Part shown: positions 46,601-56,352 of the stretch, piece by piece
Layout: every line of letters begins with the position of its first letter
How positions within the stretch are numbered: the stretch's first letter is position 1
DNA from: Chara braunii
Lineage: Eukaryota; Streptophyta; Charophyceae; Charales; Characeae
Assembly (NCBI GenBank): GCA_003427395.1
Contig: BFEA01000524.1
Coordinates: forward strand, 288,655 to 352,654
Length of the DNA: 64,000 nt
Reading direction: 5' to 3'
The notes under the pieces: generated by a model
Told to the model about the DNA's origin: nothing
What the model saw: only the letters and a program-made list of their open reading frames with translations
Database searches by the model: none
Translations under genes and position numbers: made by a program

Positions 46601-46940
46601 GGATTTAGATTCTTTTTGTCGCCACCCTGTTGCTCCTCGCCTCTCTGTATCCACCTTCCGCGCCCGTCCGATAACTGTTCCGTCACGCCCCACCTTTTAC
46701 GTCCCTTCTTCCGAGTGCATCTGGACGCGATTCCGGCTCGGATTCATTCACCCGCTTTACTTCCCATCTTCCATCCGTTCCTTCTATGTCTTCGCTCTCG
46801 TCATTCCCTTCTCCCCTCTGTATCGCTCCAGACGTCACCCTCCGCACACAACTCCTTAACGCAGTCTACTTAGCGGTCATCCCGACACCGAAATGGAAGG
46901 GTCGATAGTACAACCGGTACGTAGGAGAGAAAATAGCATA
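43656..46940. other. Interior of the 8.4-kb insertion; no gene recognised
   Basis: 44340-45030 is rich in CAGCA/CAGTA words (for example 'gcagcaacatacagcagcg'). 46170-46860 is pyrimidine-rich and carries a 178-codon frame (46323-46859) of Ser/Pro/Arg composition that I consider chance. No RNA gene or transposon protein is visible. Confidence 0.4.
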
Positions 46941-46944
46941 ATGC

Positions 46945-47040
46945 ATGGCCCTACTTTTTACTTATACGTGTCAACCCGACGCCTGGGGCCAGGCTAATCT
47001 TCTCTATACCGTTCCAATTTTAACGGATGTCCCGAAGGAC
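46945..47040 (-). pseudogene. Diverged full-length U6 snRNA-like copy
   Basis: From 47040 on the minus strand the 5' hairpin GTCCTTCGGGACATCC is nearly intact, followed by 'GTTAAAATTGGAACGGTATA', the exact ACAGAGA-region neighbour AGAGAAGATTAGC, then TGGCCCC. After that it diverges: 'TGACACGTATAAGTAAAAAG' and GGCCA near 46948. The invariant ACAGAGA hexanucleotide appears as TATAGAGA. There is no T-run at the end and no TATA box at the usual distance upstream, so I call it a pseudogene. No poly(A) tail is visible. Confidence 0.75.
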
Positions 47041-47059
47041 AGAGCCTGGGTCGCCGAGT

Positions 47060-47135
47060 CAACAGGCGACTCAGAATATTTGGTTTTACTCAGCAACCAA
47101 GTTCCGTCGCCCGGATTCAAACACGGGTCTGTATT
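47060..47135 (-). repeat. tRNA-like (B-box) sequence upstream of the U6-like copy
   Basis: On the minus strand 'tgtggaaatacagacccgtg' followed by TTTGAATCCGGGCGA resembles an anticodon arm and B box. It is related to 21340-21410, which has 'gttgaaatacaggcccaag' plus TTCGAGGCC. It therefore belongs to the same tRNA-derived family as the array at 21.4 kb. Confidence 0.4.
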
Positions 47136-47194
47136 TCCACAGCTCGTGGGTGTCCCCTCTGTGTTTTCGCGTCCACATACGGACTCGATGATAA

Positions 47195-47470
47195 TAGTAA
47201 CAAAAAAAAACAAATTTGAAATAATATATATATGTATTTATATAAATACGATCGGTAGTCGGGTCAGGACCACGGCACCCCTCTCGTCCCCCGTGATAGC
47301 AAAAGGCGGGGGGAATAAGATAACAAAAGGCGACGGGGATAGTCTTATAAGACCATCAACCCCTCAAGCCCTTCCGTCGCGCTCTGCTCCTCTACTGCAT
47401 GTCGGTGGCCTCGATCCCTGCGTCTGCTACGTACCAGTCCGATGCTGTAACCTATAGGGCTAAGTCCAAG
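47195..47470 (-). mobile_element. tRNA-derived SINE-like sequence, copy 2
   Basis: On the minus strand from 47465, 'ttagccctataggttacagc' (A-box-like) and 'cagggatcgaggcc' (B-box-like) are followed by 'gggttgatggtcttataaga', 'ctatccccgtcgcc' and finally a TATA-rich and T-rich end near 47205. Head, middle and tail correspond to 22440-22745. Confidence 0.45.
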
Positions 47471-48004
47471 CTTGCTACCAACATGCACAAATCTCCTAAT
47501 AAAGAGGTAGCCCACGGCTTTTGGGGCCAAGGAACCGCCCCATGCCACTTCCCGGCCCATATTCGCACAAAAGACCACCGAAAAATCTGTGTCGACCTAC
47601 CTACCGTGTCGCGGCCACCTTTCCCTAACCGAATCCATCAGGTCCCATCATCTGGATTCCGCGTAAGTCCACACAGACTCACTGGACCGTCCACCGTACC
47701 ATGAGGAACCCGAGAAAAGAGCGCCCATAGGTTAGTCAGTTTAATCAAAACAAACAACTGTTATAATGAAGCACGTCGATCGGAATCCACGCCACGTCTT
47801 CCATTGCGATTAAAGAGAGAAAAAGTCACGCGCGTCTCAAACCTGCGCGCCCACACACTCTCTAATCCTAGATGTTACCGCCGAATCTTTAGAATGCAAC
47901 CCTTGTGACTCGCGGGGTCTTCCCACTAATTATGAATCGACCCATTTCTCTATCAATTGCAAAAACCCAATGCGAGTACCCTTGTAAGGGTATCCGCACC
48001 GACA

Positions 48005-50515
48005 GCGGGGTCAGGACCTGCCGCTTTGCTGATCGCCTGGACATTGAGACGGGGCGGGGTCAGGACCTGCCGCTTTGCTGATTGCTTGGACATGGAGACG
48101 GGGCGGGGTCAGGACCTGCCGCTTTGTCGTTTGCCTAGGACATTGAAATGGGGCTAGAAGTGAAGTCGTGACGACTGATCTGATCGCTTTGCTAAGTCAA
48201 TCGATTTTGCTTGTTGAAAAAGGTCTGACTTTTATCTTTGTGAGGATAGTCCAGGCTAGTCTGTTGATAATTACATGGGGTTTGGTTGAGAACAACCTGA
48301 AAAGTAAAAACTAATTAAATAACATACAGAACTCATGTTTTTGTGATCATAAAAACGAAAGATGAAAACTTTGGATAAACGAACCCATTGTTTTGAGTTG
48401 GTTGAATATGTTATTGACTTGACATACTTGTTGGCAATATCTTGTTTTTTCCTTAATGCTCTGTTTGTCTTCTGCATTATAGGGTAGTTTGTTAGTGCTC
48501 GCCTTATGCTTGAGCAATAGGCAGGTAGATGTTCACTTTTGTGTTCGCATTTGTTTTTTTCATGTATCTTTGTTTTGGTAGGACTTTGACTAGCCTTTGA
48601 GTTAGTAGGAATTCTGGAAGTTTTATTTCCTAGGAAAAATGCTGCCGAAATTTTTGCTGGATCCTCAAAGTTAGCCGAGGTCTTGAGATGTCTGCTAGGA
48701 TATCATATAGTTTGGTCTTTTAAAGTGCGTAGGTATTCTGGAAGCCTTTGTTTCTAAAGGAAATGGTGTCGAAATTTCTACTGAAACCAAAGAGTTAGTT
48801 TATTTTCAGATATTTTCTGAGTCTCGAGTTTTCTTTTTAGATTTAGTATAGTAAAAATTTTGCGAGCACACTTCTCTAAAGGAAGTGTTGCCGAAATTTT
48901 CGGGGTTTTCACATCGTCACCGGACGCGACTGCTAAGTAGTTTAAAGTGCGTTACAGAGTTGAACTCCGTTAACTCGACAGGCGATGCCTACCTTAATTT
49001 TGTGACGCAGGTCATTGCTACCTGCGAGTGTTCTTCGAAGTCTTGAGCTTCATCAACTTGTGCTATCAGGCTGATAGCAGGTCGGTTTGCGACCCAACTC
49101 CTACCCACCATGATACCCACGTCCAGATGTTTGTGACCCTGTAGGCGAAAGACATTTCCGTGTGAAAGAAAACCTATCCTTAGAACCTCTCTTGAATGGC
49201 CATGCAAAAGTTGTGTGAAAATGGGTCGGACGGGTATGCCTTTGTTGAGTGGGGTTCGAAAAGGGGCGTGTGGGACATGAATCTGGGAGCAAAGGGGTTG
49301 ACCACGATTTTGTGGCATTCACATGTGAATTTTCCTTGGGCTTCATGTGTATGCAGGTATGTATGGGAGCGAGGACTCGCTCCTGGATTAAGGGTGATGT
49401 GGACGAATGAATGTTGGGTGTGAGTGCTTTCTTTTATTTTTCTCCTGCCACACGCATCCAGCGAGTAGGCAAGATTTGGCAAGCGCAGAGTTCAGCGCTC
49501 AATCTTTGATCAGAAGTGACTCAATTCAGGTACGGCGGGTTGCTCGCTAAAACTAAGACTACCCCTAATACCCCTTTTCCACGAGAGGAAGGACGAGCGG
49601 ACCCCGTCTCAAAGTGGTTTTGCTTCTTAGAGTATTGGTCGGACGTTGGTCCTAAGCCCATGATTCAGGGTCCTTGTCCAGGTTATCCTAGGCTCTGGTC
49701 TAGCACGAGAGGGCTTCCCCTACGAGCCGAACCTACGCCCCTTGCTTATCGTCACTCACTGCCTAAAGGACAGGGATGTCGCAAGCGTTGAACGATTTAT
49801 CCTTCAGCCATTCAATATCGTGAAGGAGGGACCCTTCACGTTATTTCGCTTTCGATACGTGAGTGTCGTACGCAACCCCGGAATCTATGAGAGTTTGCGC
49901 GGATATGGGTAACGCATGAAACGTCGCCATGACAACAGATCAAGTGAGTATACATGACTGAGCGATCATTCTTTTTATGCAACTTTGTGTAGACCTTGCT
50001 CAGACGCACCGACTTTTCTAAGTTATGGGTCAGGATGCATGAAAAAGGGACTAGGCTTATTGTGTTTGTCTCAGTAGTTCGTTTTGTTACGTATCGCGTG
50101 GTTGGGTTTGGAAGTCCTAGTCGACCGACGCTGAATCGTGAGTGGGAGATCAGCGCCCCTGCGTAACGGTTCGCGTAAGGGTCCGAGCTAGGCGTGTACC
50201 ACGCATACCCCCTATGCTACAGCGCACGAGAAACGCCCTCGGCTGGACCACCTCCGCGATTGCAAGTAAAAGCTTTAGCGAGTGGCTCAGTAGCTCAGCG
50301 AGGATATGCCCACCCAAGGGATGGTGACAGCTCCCGCGGGTGGAGGTAAGTTGTACCTCGCGAGACCCTATCCTGTCGTAGGGACTTGATGGAGGTATAG
50401 CTGGTGCACTCGGCCGGAGCGGCTCCATCGCTTCCCCTATCGTGAAGCGACTGGCTGCCAATCCTGCGTGACGCGACCGGGAAGGTCCCCCCAAGCGGGG
50501 ACCGTGCGCTCGACA
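48005..50515 (+). mobile_element. Plus-strand LTR, right portion
   Basis: This is the continuation of 38354-39604 after the nested insertion, starting with three minisatellite units. The last 1.57 kb are the inverse of 36687-38353. It ends GTGCGCTCGACA at 50515. The next base starts the chromovirus RT fragment, in frame with its coding sense, so the LTR lies inside or against that element. The flanking five bases do not match those left of 38354 (CGTGT against GCGCT), which points to recombination or deletion rather than a simple insertion. A 91-codon frame (49516-49791) is also open in the inverted copy (37699-37424). Confidence 0.7.
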
Positions 50516-51030
50516 GCGCTTCGGCCACTATGAGTTTACGGTGATGTCATTCGGCCTCACCAACGGACCCGCTACCTTCCAAAGGGCGATAAATGACATC
50601 TTCATGGACATCCTGGAACAATACGTTATCGTCTACCTCTATGATATTCTCTTCTACCGTCGTACTCTTGAGGAGCATCTAAGACACCTCCGCGGCATCC
50701 TTGACCGTTTGCGCAGACATGGCTTCTACGCCAAGCTACGCAAGTGCCGCTTTGCTCAACACAAAGTGGATTTCTTATGACATTACATGGCTGACCAGGG
50801 TTTCCACATGGACGGCGTGAAGATCACTGTTATTGTGGAGTGCCCCACCCCCACATTTGCCAAGCACCTTCGCAGCTTCCTAGGTCTCACTAGCTAGTAT
50901 AGTAATTTCATCCAGGGATACGCTAGGTATTCCTACATCCTTACCTCCACCCTCCTCTGGAAGAACTCGTCATGGGCTTGGACACCCCTCCACGAGGACG
51001 CCTTTTGCGCCCTTAAGATGGCGGTGATAT
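50516..51030 (+). pseudogene. Chromovirus reverse transcriptase, C-terminal fragment
   Basis: The coding sense starts mid-domain right at the LTR edge with FGHYEFTVMSFGLTNGPATF, a highly conserved Ty3/gypsy RT segment. The catalytic box reads VYLYDILFY (codons from 50634) instead of YLDD, so the first catalytic Asp of the pair is Tyr. A stop follows at 50778-50780, after which the phase continues with SFLGLTS and LHEDAFCALK. The N-terminal RT, protease and gag are absent from the window's plus strand. Confidence 0.85.
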
Positions 51031-51590
51031 GTGCACCAGTTCTTCCTATCCGATTTTGATCGTCATTTTATCCTTATCACCGATGCGTCAGACTTTGCTA
51101 TAGGAGCAGTGCTTTCTCAAATTTTCCCCTCCTCTCCTGATTACTCTTATCCTCGCATCCCTTGCTTCTCACCTCCTACCCCTACCACTGCTTCCCGCCT
51201 GACGCCTACTCGTTCATCTACTGACGAGCCTTCTATTGACTATTCCCCTACCATCGCCGAGGACGACACTGTCGAGTCTCACTCAGGTGATTGTCCGATA
51301 GCCTTCTATTCCCGTCAGCTCCTGCCTGCTGAGATAAACTACATTGTTGATGAACGTGAGGTTCTCGCAGTAGTTTATACTGCTCGGCACTGGCGTCACT
51401 ACCTGCACGGGGCACCATTCACGGTGCGCACAGACAACTCTGTTTGTCCAGGTTTTTCTGACAAAGTCGAAGCTCACTCCTCGACAGGCTCGCTGGTGGC
51501 GCGACCTATTTGAGTTTTGGTTTCACCCCTTAGCACATAAAGGGTGAGACCAATCAGGTCGCAAATGCCTTATCTCCGCGCCCTGATCAT
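51031..51590 (+). pseudogene. Chromovirus RNase H with an unusual Ser/Pro-rich insertion
   Basis: In the frame 51031-51513, [20 protein letters not shown] carries the first catalytic Asp (D18), [18 protein letters not shown] the Glu (E110), and FTVRTDN the next Asp (D135). Between residues 31 and 88 lies a ~55-residue stretch rich in Ser, Pro and Thr, where gypsy RNase H normally has only a short loop before 'fySrkl' (here [12 protein letters not shown]). The domain is in a different phase from the RT fragment. After 51513 the phase changes again, reaching TNQVANALSRRPD-like sequence near 51550-51590. Confidence 0.8.
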
Positions 51591-51593
51591 GAT

Positions 51594-52690
51594 TTGGAGC
51601 AAATCCAGCTTGTTCCCATCTCAGTCACCACCGCCCACCACTCTGTGATCGACGAGTTTCGCACCCAGTACCACCACTGCCCTGACTATCGCGACATCCA
51701 TGCGACCCTTCGGAGTGGCAAGACCTTCCCGAACTACTCTCTCGGGGACAACGGTCTTGTGTACTGGCATGGTTCACAGGGCACCAGAGAGCCCCGTATT
51801 TGCGTTCCCTCCACAAGACAGCTACGTGCTCGAGCAGGAGCATAGTTCCATGACCAGATAACCGCCGGTCATATGGGCTTCCACAAGACGTTGGCTCGTT
51901 TGAGCCGCCTATACCTCTGGCCGAAGCGCAAGGACTTTGTGAAGGACTACGTCGCAGAATGTCCCACCTGTCAGGAGGTGAACAATGCGAACCACCTGCC
52001 TTATGGTTTGCTCTAGCCTCTTCCTATCCGTGAGGATCGTTGGCAGTCCATCTCGATGGACTTCATCGGTCCCCTTCGTCCTCCGACCCCCCGCGGTCAT
52101 GATGCTATCCTGGTCATCGTCGACCGCTTCACGAAGCGCACACTCTTTGTTCCGTGCCGCTATGGCATCAGTGCACTCGAGGTCGCCGATATCGTGTTTA
52201 ACCGAGTCGTGCATGACCATGACTTACCTCTGAGCATCATATATGACCGTAACCCGCGCTTTACCAGTCGATTATGATGACAGCTCCACGCGGTTTACGA
52301 CACTCAGCTCCACTCCTCGTCTGACCACCCCTAGACAGATTGTCAAACCGAGGTCACGAACATGACTCTCGAAGATATTCTCCGAAAGATTGTTCGTGAT
52401 GACCAGCAGTGGAATCTCCATTTTGCCCACGCGGAGATAGCCTACAACCACGCCGTCCTGCCAACCATGGGGATGTCGCCTTACTATTGCGACCTCGGCT
52501 ATCACCCTCGTGTTCCCGAGGACTTCGTTCGACCGTCACAGATACACCCCGACACGAGTTGTCCCGCACAGGATGATTGGGTTGCACACATGACGTCGAT
52601 CATGAAGACCGCGCATGAGCACATAGCCGCTTCCCAGACTCGCATGGTCGTACGTGCGAACCGGTCGAGGATGAATCATCCATTCAAAGT
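51594..52690 (+). pseudogene. Chromovirus integrase (decayed)
   Basis: All pieces are in one phase, broken by stops. Around 51850-51975: ITAGHMGFHKTL and AECPTCQEV, the H-x3-H and C-x2-C zinc-binding pairs. At 52056: MDFIGPLRPP with the first catalytic Asp. At 52236-52262: IIYDRNPRFTS with the second. At about 52341: QTEVTN with the Glu, completing D,D-E. Then HFAHAEIAYNHAVLPTMGMS (52422-52480) and NHPFKVGDDVLI before the frame changes at about 52690. Every catalytic residue is still readable, but at least five stops interrupt the phase. Confidence 0.9.
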
Positions 52691-52692
52691 CG

Positions 52693-53314
52693 GTGATGAT
52701 GTGCTTATATGGCGTCCGCCACTTACAGCTCGAAGCGAACACGATTTGCAAGTTTCGACGTCGCTTCTTTGGCCCATGCCGCATTCTCCAGGCCATCGGT
52801 TCTGATACGCCATCTAGCCCGGTCAGCTTCCGTGTGAAGCTGTCCGGCTACCTACGCCAGACTCGTGTGCACGATGTCTACCACGTCTCGTTACTGCGTC
52901 CCTACCGCAGACCATCTGAGCATTTCGTTGGACGACCATACGAACGCCCTCCACCCATCGTGGTGGACGCCCACGAGGAGTTCCTCGTTTCAGACATCAT
53001 TGGTCGCCGAGTCACCGACGACAACCCTCCCCATGTCGAGTATCTCGTACGTTGGAAGGGTTATCTTGATGAGGAGGCTACTTGGGAGCCCCTTGAGCAC
53101 TTGCAGCACTTTTGCATGTTGGTGCGTGCCTATGAGCGTGCTCGTCGTGCTGGGTTGACTGCTCCTTAGCCCACTGACCCTCTTTCTTATCCCTCGGCTG
53201 AGGAGACCGTTGAAGTCGAGTCTGCTCCATCTGAGGAAGACCTTTAGCAGCAACTGGATGCTTCTGAGCATCCACAGCGCACCCGTCGTCGTCCTGCTCA
53301 ATACGACGATTGAC
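52693..53314 (+). CDS. Chromovirus integrase C-terminus with chromodomain
   Basis: The frame 52693-53169 begins with the end of integrase (KFRRRFFGPCRILQAI; the usual GPF/Y motif has Cys) and RVHDVYHVSLLRPY. The chromodomain follows at residues 96-140: FLVSDIIGRRVTDD, HVEYLVRWKGYLDEEATW and EPLEHLQHF. Y117, W121 and W131 are at the positions that form the methyl-lysine cage in chromodomains of this type. After a stop the phase continues to RTRRRPAQYDD and TGA at 53314. Chromodomains direct integration towards particular chromatin; this defines the element as a chromovirus. Confidence 0.85.
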
Positions 53315-54418
53315 TTTTATTTATCTTCCCAGGTCTTTGACTTATCAATACTCCATCCACGCCAGTTTTGCCACTTCAGCTCGTCGATGTTGCGGTTCTT
53401 CCTCGATGGCATTCCGGACTTCTCATCATGGACGTCATCGGCAGGTTCATGGACTTTGTCACGATCAGCTTTGGCTACTTCAGACGTCATCACTCTCTTA
53501 CCACCTTACCATATACAGTACCCTGGTTGTGTCGCATGATGGTCTCCTGTCGCCGGGTTCCTCTGAGTTGGGCTCTCCCTTGGTATACGCATAGGCATCG
53601 GGACCGTAGCGTTGCCCTAGCTTCCCAGCTTACGGATCTAGCTCCGACTTCCCTCACTTTAGGAGTCATTTGCATGATTCCCTTACCCATCACTTTTTCT
53701 TCCCTCTGCCGGCCCTCACGCCCTAGTTAGGCAGCCTTGGATCCTTCATCTCGATGCGCCCAGTATACCAGGCTCCCTTATTCCCTTGCATGGTTGACCC
53801 TCCATAGCGGTCACCCCTTAGTCGAGCATTACCCGCCCTAATGGTCTATCTATTAGGGTCATTGGTTTTGTTCGCTCCCAGTTCCTTGAGCTTGATGACA
53901 TGTGTCTCCCTGTCATTATGTGTGGATGCCCTTAGGAATTTATCGACCCCTAGGCTGCATTCGCCACCCTCAGAGACCATCTCACCCTTTGGTTGCTATA
54001 ACTTTTCCTGTGACATAATATGGTTATCTTATTGTTGCTTTGTTGCTCTCAAACCGAGGCTACTGCCTCGAACATTTCTAGGATTTAGTTGTTTTTGCTT
54101 TTGTTGTTCTTAAGACTTGTATACTAGTCAAGTGTTTCGAGACTAAGGCTACTGCCTCCAACACTCTAAGATTTAGTTGTCATTACTTTCTGCTTTCCTA
54201 GGACATGTATACTAGTTAGTTGGTTCTGCTTTTACTTAGGCTTTTAGTTGTGACATTGCTGTTTTTTTGACATTTTCTATCTTAGGTTGCGTCGCATGGA
54301 CTCAGCATGGAGCTTGCTCTGCATCCTAGACTACTCAGTTTTTTTTTTCTTTGGTAGAGTTCCGCTTCTTGGCGGAAACATGCTTGTATCTAGGCGATCC
54401 ATCACAGGCCGAGGATCG
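53315..54418 (+). other. 3' region of the chromovirus; small direct repeat
   Basis: No gene is visible. The phrase 'aggctactgcctcgaacatttctaggatttagttgt' at 54056 recurs at 54149 as a diverged copy (period ~93 bp), each followed by 'tgtatactagt'. No clear polypurine tract precedes the LTR-like repeat at 54419. Confidence 0.5.
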
Positions 54419-54770
54419 TGTAGCGGACCTCTGGTTGGCCTGTGAGACCAGGCCCTTGGCCTGTTCTCACAGGCCTGTGTTGTATTCGGTAGTCCAGTCC
54501 ATGTCGGTACCTATGTCGGTACCAGCCAGTCCAGTCCAGTCAGTCAGTCCGCTGGGGTATACCCCAGCCAGAGTCTGTATTCCGGATCATTCTGCATTCG
54601 CACAGTTTTGGAGTACCTGCATTGGAGTCTCGCGTGGGAGCTGCGTTGTGCCATCGTGCTCCACTCTCATCCTCCAACTCCATCTCTATCCCAGGCGGAG
54701 CACCACTCCTGGTGGGTCCGCCACATTGCCCCAATGTCGAAAAAAAGAACACACCAACGCTTGTGCTATC
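54419..54770 (+). mobile_element. LTR-like repeat with palindrome CTGGGGTATACCCCAG
   Basis: It starts TGTAGCGGACC at 54419, contains the 16-bp perfect palindrome at 54552-54567, and matches in reverse both 1-169 and 12340-12583. It sits 1.1 kb after the chromodomain frame in the same sense, where the 3' LTR of the chromovirus would be expected, but I could not confirm an LTR end or a pair. Confidence 0.5.
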
Positions 54771-55810
54771 TTCACCCCAGTTTGCCTCTTTTGTGCATAG
54801 GACTTGTGAGTTCTTCACTTGGACATGCTGTGTGGCCAAGAGGGAATTTCTATCGAAAGAGGGAATGTCGAAAATTTCCTGACATATGTCGAATTTCGTG
54901 ATGTTTCAACATTGGCGTGACAAGACCCTTTGTCTTTTAATTTTTTGTTTCTACTTCAGCTGCTGTCTTTTTTTTTTTTTTGAAGCTTTGTCTCATCGGT
55001 GGAATGAATCTAATGTTCGATTGGAGTTAGGTTCACCTTGCTTTCAGGGCACACAAGAAGTTTGGCCTACGGGTGTGGGAGGGTATGCGGTGGATTACAG
55101 GGAGTCGAAGTTTGCGGGCGAGCAGGGGAGGTCTCAGTTGCCCTCTTGCCATAGAACGCTGCAGAGTTGAGCGATTGGAAGTTGGGCTAGTCACGAAAAC
55201 GAAGATGATGGCAAAGATGCCGAAGGGCGAGGGAGAAGAGAAGGAACAACAGCGAAGGGGAAGTGACGAAGACGAAGGGGGTGCGGATCGTTTCTGCCTG
55301 ATTCATGATGAAAATGGATGGATGGAGACCTGGTCCTGAGATTTTCGATATGCGCGATCCGGTTTTCAAGGTCAGGTGTGAGGTCTAGTTAGTAACAGAG
55401 GAGGTCGAGATAAAAGGGAGTGCGAGGAAATGCGGGATGGAGGATGTGTCGTGAGCGGGAAACGGGTATATGACTCGATTCTCGATAAAATCGAGTCACA
55501 GAGGATTATAGGTAGGGGTTTTGATGTGTTGTGAGTTGATAAGGGGAATCAGATTTGCTGATAGAGTGAGGGTTGAGGAGATAGAGGAGGAAGGGGGTGC
55601 GCGGAGTAGTCGGGAAGGAAGGAAGTAAGAAAGAGCGACAGTTAACATCCTACATCTCGCTTGTTCCTCCATGGAATTGAGCGAGACAAAATGCTATGTG
55701 GGGGTTTCGAGGCTCTCCGAACCAAATGGTCGTGGCAGAATGTTGATTCGAGCGACGGCTCGGCCGGTATGAGCGATGAAGTCTGCGTGATTGTGCATCG
55801 GGAAGATGGC
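54771..55810. other. No recognised gene
   Basis: Short frames only. There is one small perfect dyad, CTCGATAAAATCGAG near 55482, and GA-rich stretches at 55190-55260 and 55560-55640. Confidence 0.4.
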
Positions 55811-55811
55811 G

Positions 55812-55856
55812 ATGTATCTTCTCATATTCTACCGGAATATTCATTTTCATTTTCTA
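55812..55856 (+). repeat. Short dispersed repeat 'atgttctagcgg-gattcattctcatttt', copy 1
   Basis: First of five related ~45-bp sequences in 3.7 kb, all in the same orientation: 55812, 56305, 58651, 59080 and 59445. This copy reads 'gatgtatcttctcatattctaccggaatattcattttcatttt'. The others are closer to each other. Confidence 0.6.
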
Positions 55857-56119
55857 TTTTTTTTATTTTGCGTGCGTGATGAGTAGTGGAGCAATCGTTA
55901 TGATTGGGTTCCTCTTACAGTCATCGTCCGGCTGATGCCTGGTCACGGTCGTCCTCAATTCATGGCCACTCTCTCAGCCACGTGATGGGCGTCGCCGTTC
56001 ACCACCTCATTCGTTCATAGTTAAAGGCAGAGAGCATTCGATCTCTACCACTAGCGAATGTGGTGTTGTGGGACCCTCACTATGGAACGAGCTACTATGG
56101 GACTGCCATGCAATTTCGT

Positions 56120-56152
56120 GCACACACACACACACACACAGAGGGGGAGAAC

Positions 56153-56214
<62 letters not shown>

Positions 56215-56232
56215 GAGAGAGAGAGAGAAGCG
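56120..56232. repeat. (CA)n and (GA)n microsatellites
   Basis: A short CA run at 56122-56140 is followed by a (GA)n tract to about 56229 with single-base interruptions. Confidence 0.95.
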
Positions 56233-56304
56233 GAGAGGATTCAAAACCGCGTGGCTGCGCTAGCTTCCCCGAAGGACGAGAAGGTAGCTGGCAACAATTC
56301 AGAT

Positions 56305-56352
56305 TGCAGTGTATCTTCCCATGTTCTAGCGGAGGATTCATTCTCATTTTGC
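56305..56352 (+). repeat. Short dispersed repeat, copy 2
   Basis: Reads 'tgtatcttcccatgttctagcggaggattcattctcattttg'. Upstream similarity to the copies at 55812 and 59445 extends 15-20 bp ('gcartgyatc'). Confidence 0.6.

Larger units (their letters stand above)
39605..48004 (-). mobile_element. 8.4-kb non-coding LTR-like insertion (solo LTR or LARD-type)
   Basis: The left edge is TGTCGAGCGCATCGG, so the minus-strand end is CCGATGCGCTCGACA. The right edge on the minus strand is TGTCGGTGCGGATACCC followed by TTACAAGGGTACTCGC, the LTR opening also seen at 12947 and 23503. It interrupts one continuous minisatellite. Flanks GTGG (39601-39604) and GCGG (48005-48008) fit a 4-5-bp target duplication with one change. 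The first ~800 bp are the inverse of the conserved LTR 3' third. No gag or pol similarity is present inside. It holds a ~120-bp repeat array, a dyad array, a U6-like copy and a SINE-like copy. At 8.4 kb it is very long for an LTR and may itself contain insertions. Confidence 0.6.

Noticed and set aside
46323-46859. 178-codon plus-strand gene
   Set aside because: Pyrimidine-rich DNA giving Ser/Pro/Arg-rich sequence, within the non-coding LTR-like insertion; overlapping frames are equally open.
37424-49791. Near-identical 91-codon frames in two inverted LTR copies (37424-37699 minus, 49516-49791 plus) as a conserved small gene
   Set aside because: The copies are alike because the LTRs are alike at DNA level. 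The related, more diverged LTR at 41 kb does not keep the frame, so there is no sign of protein-level selection.
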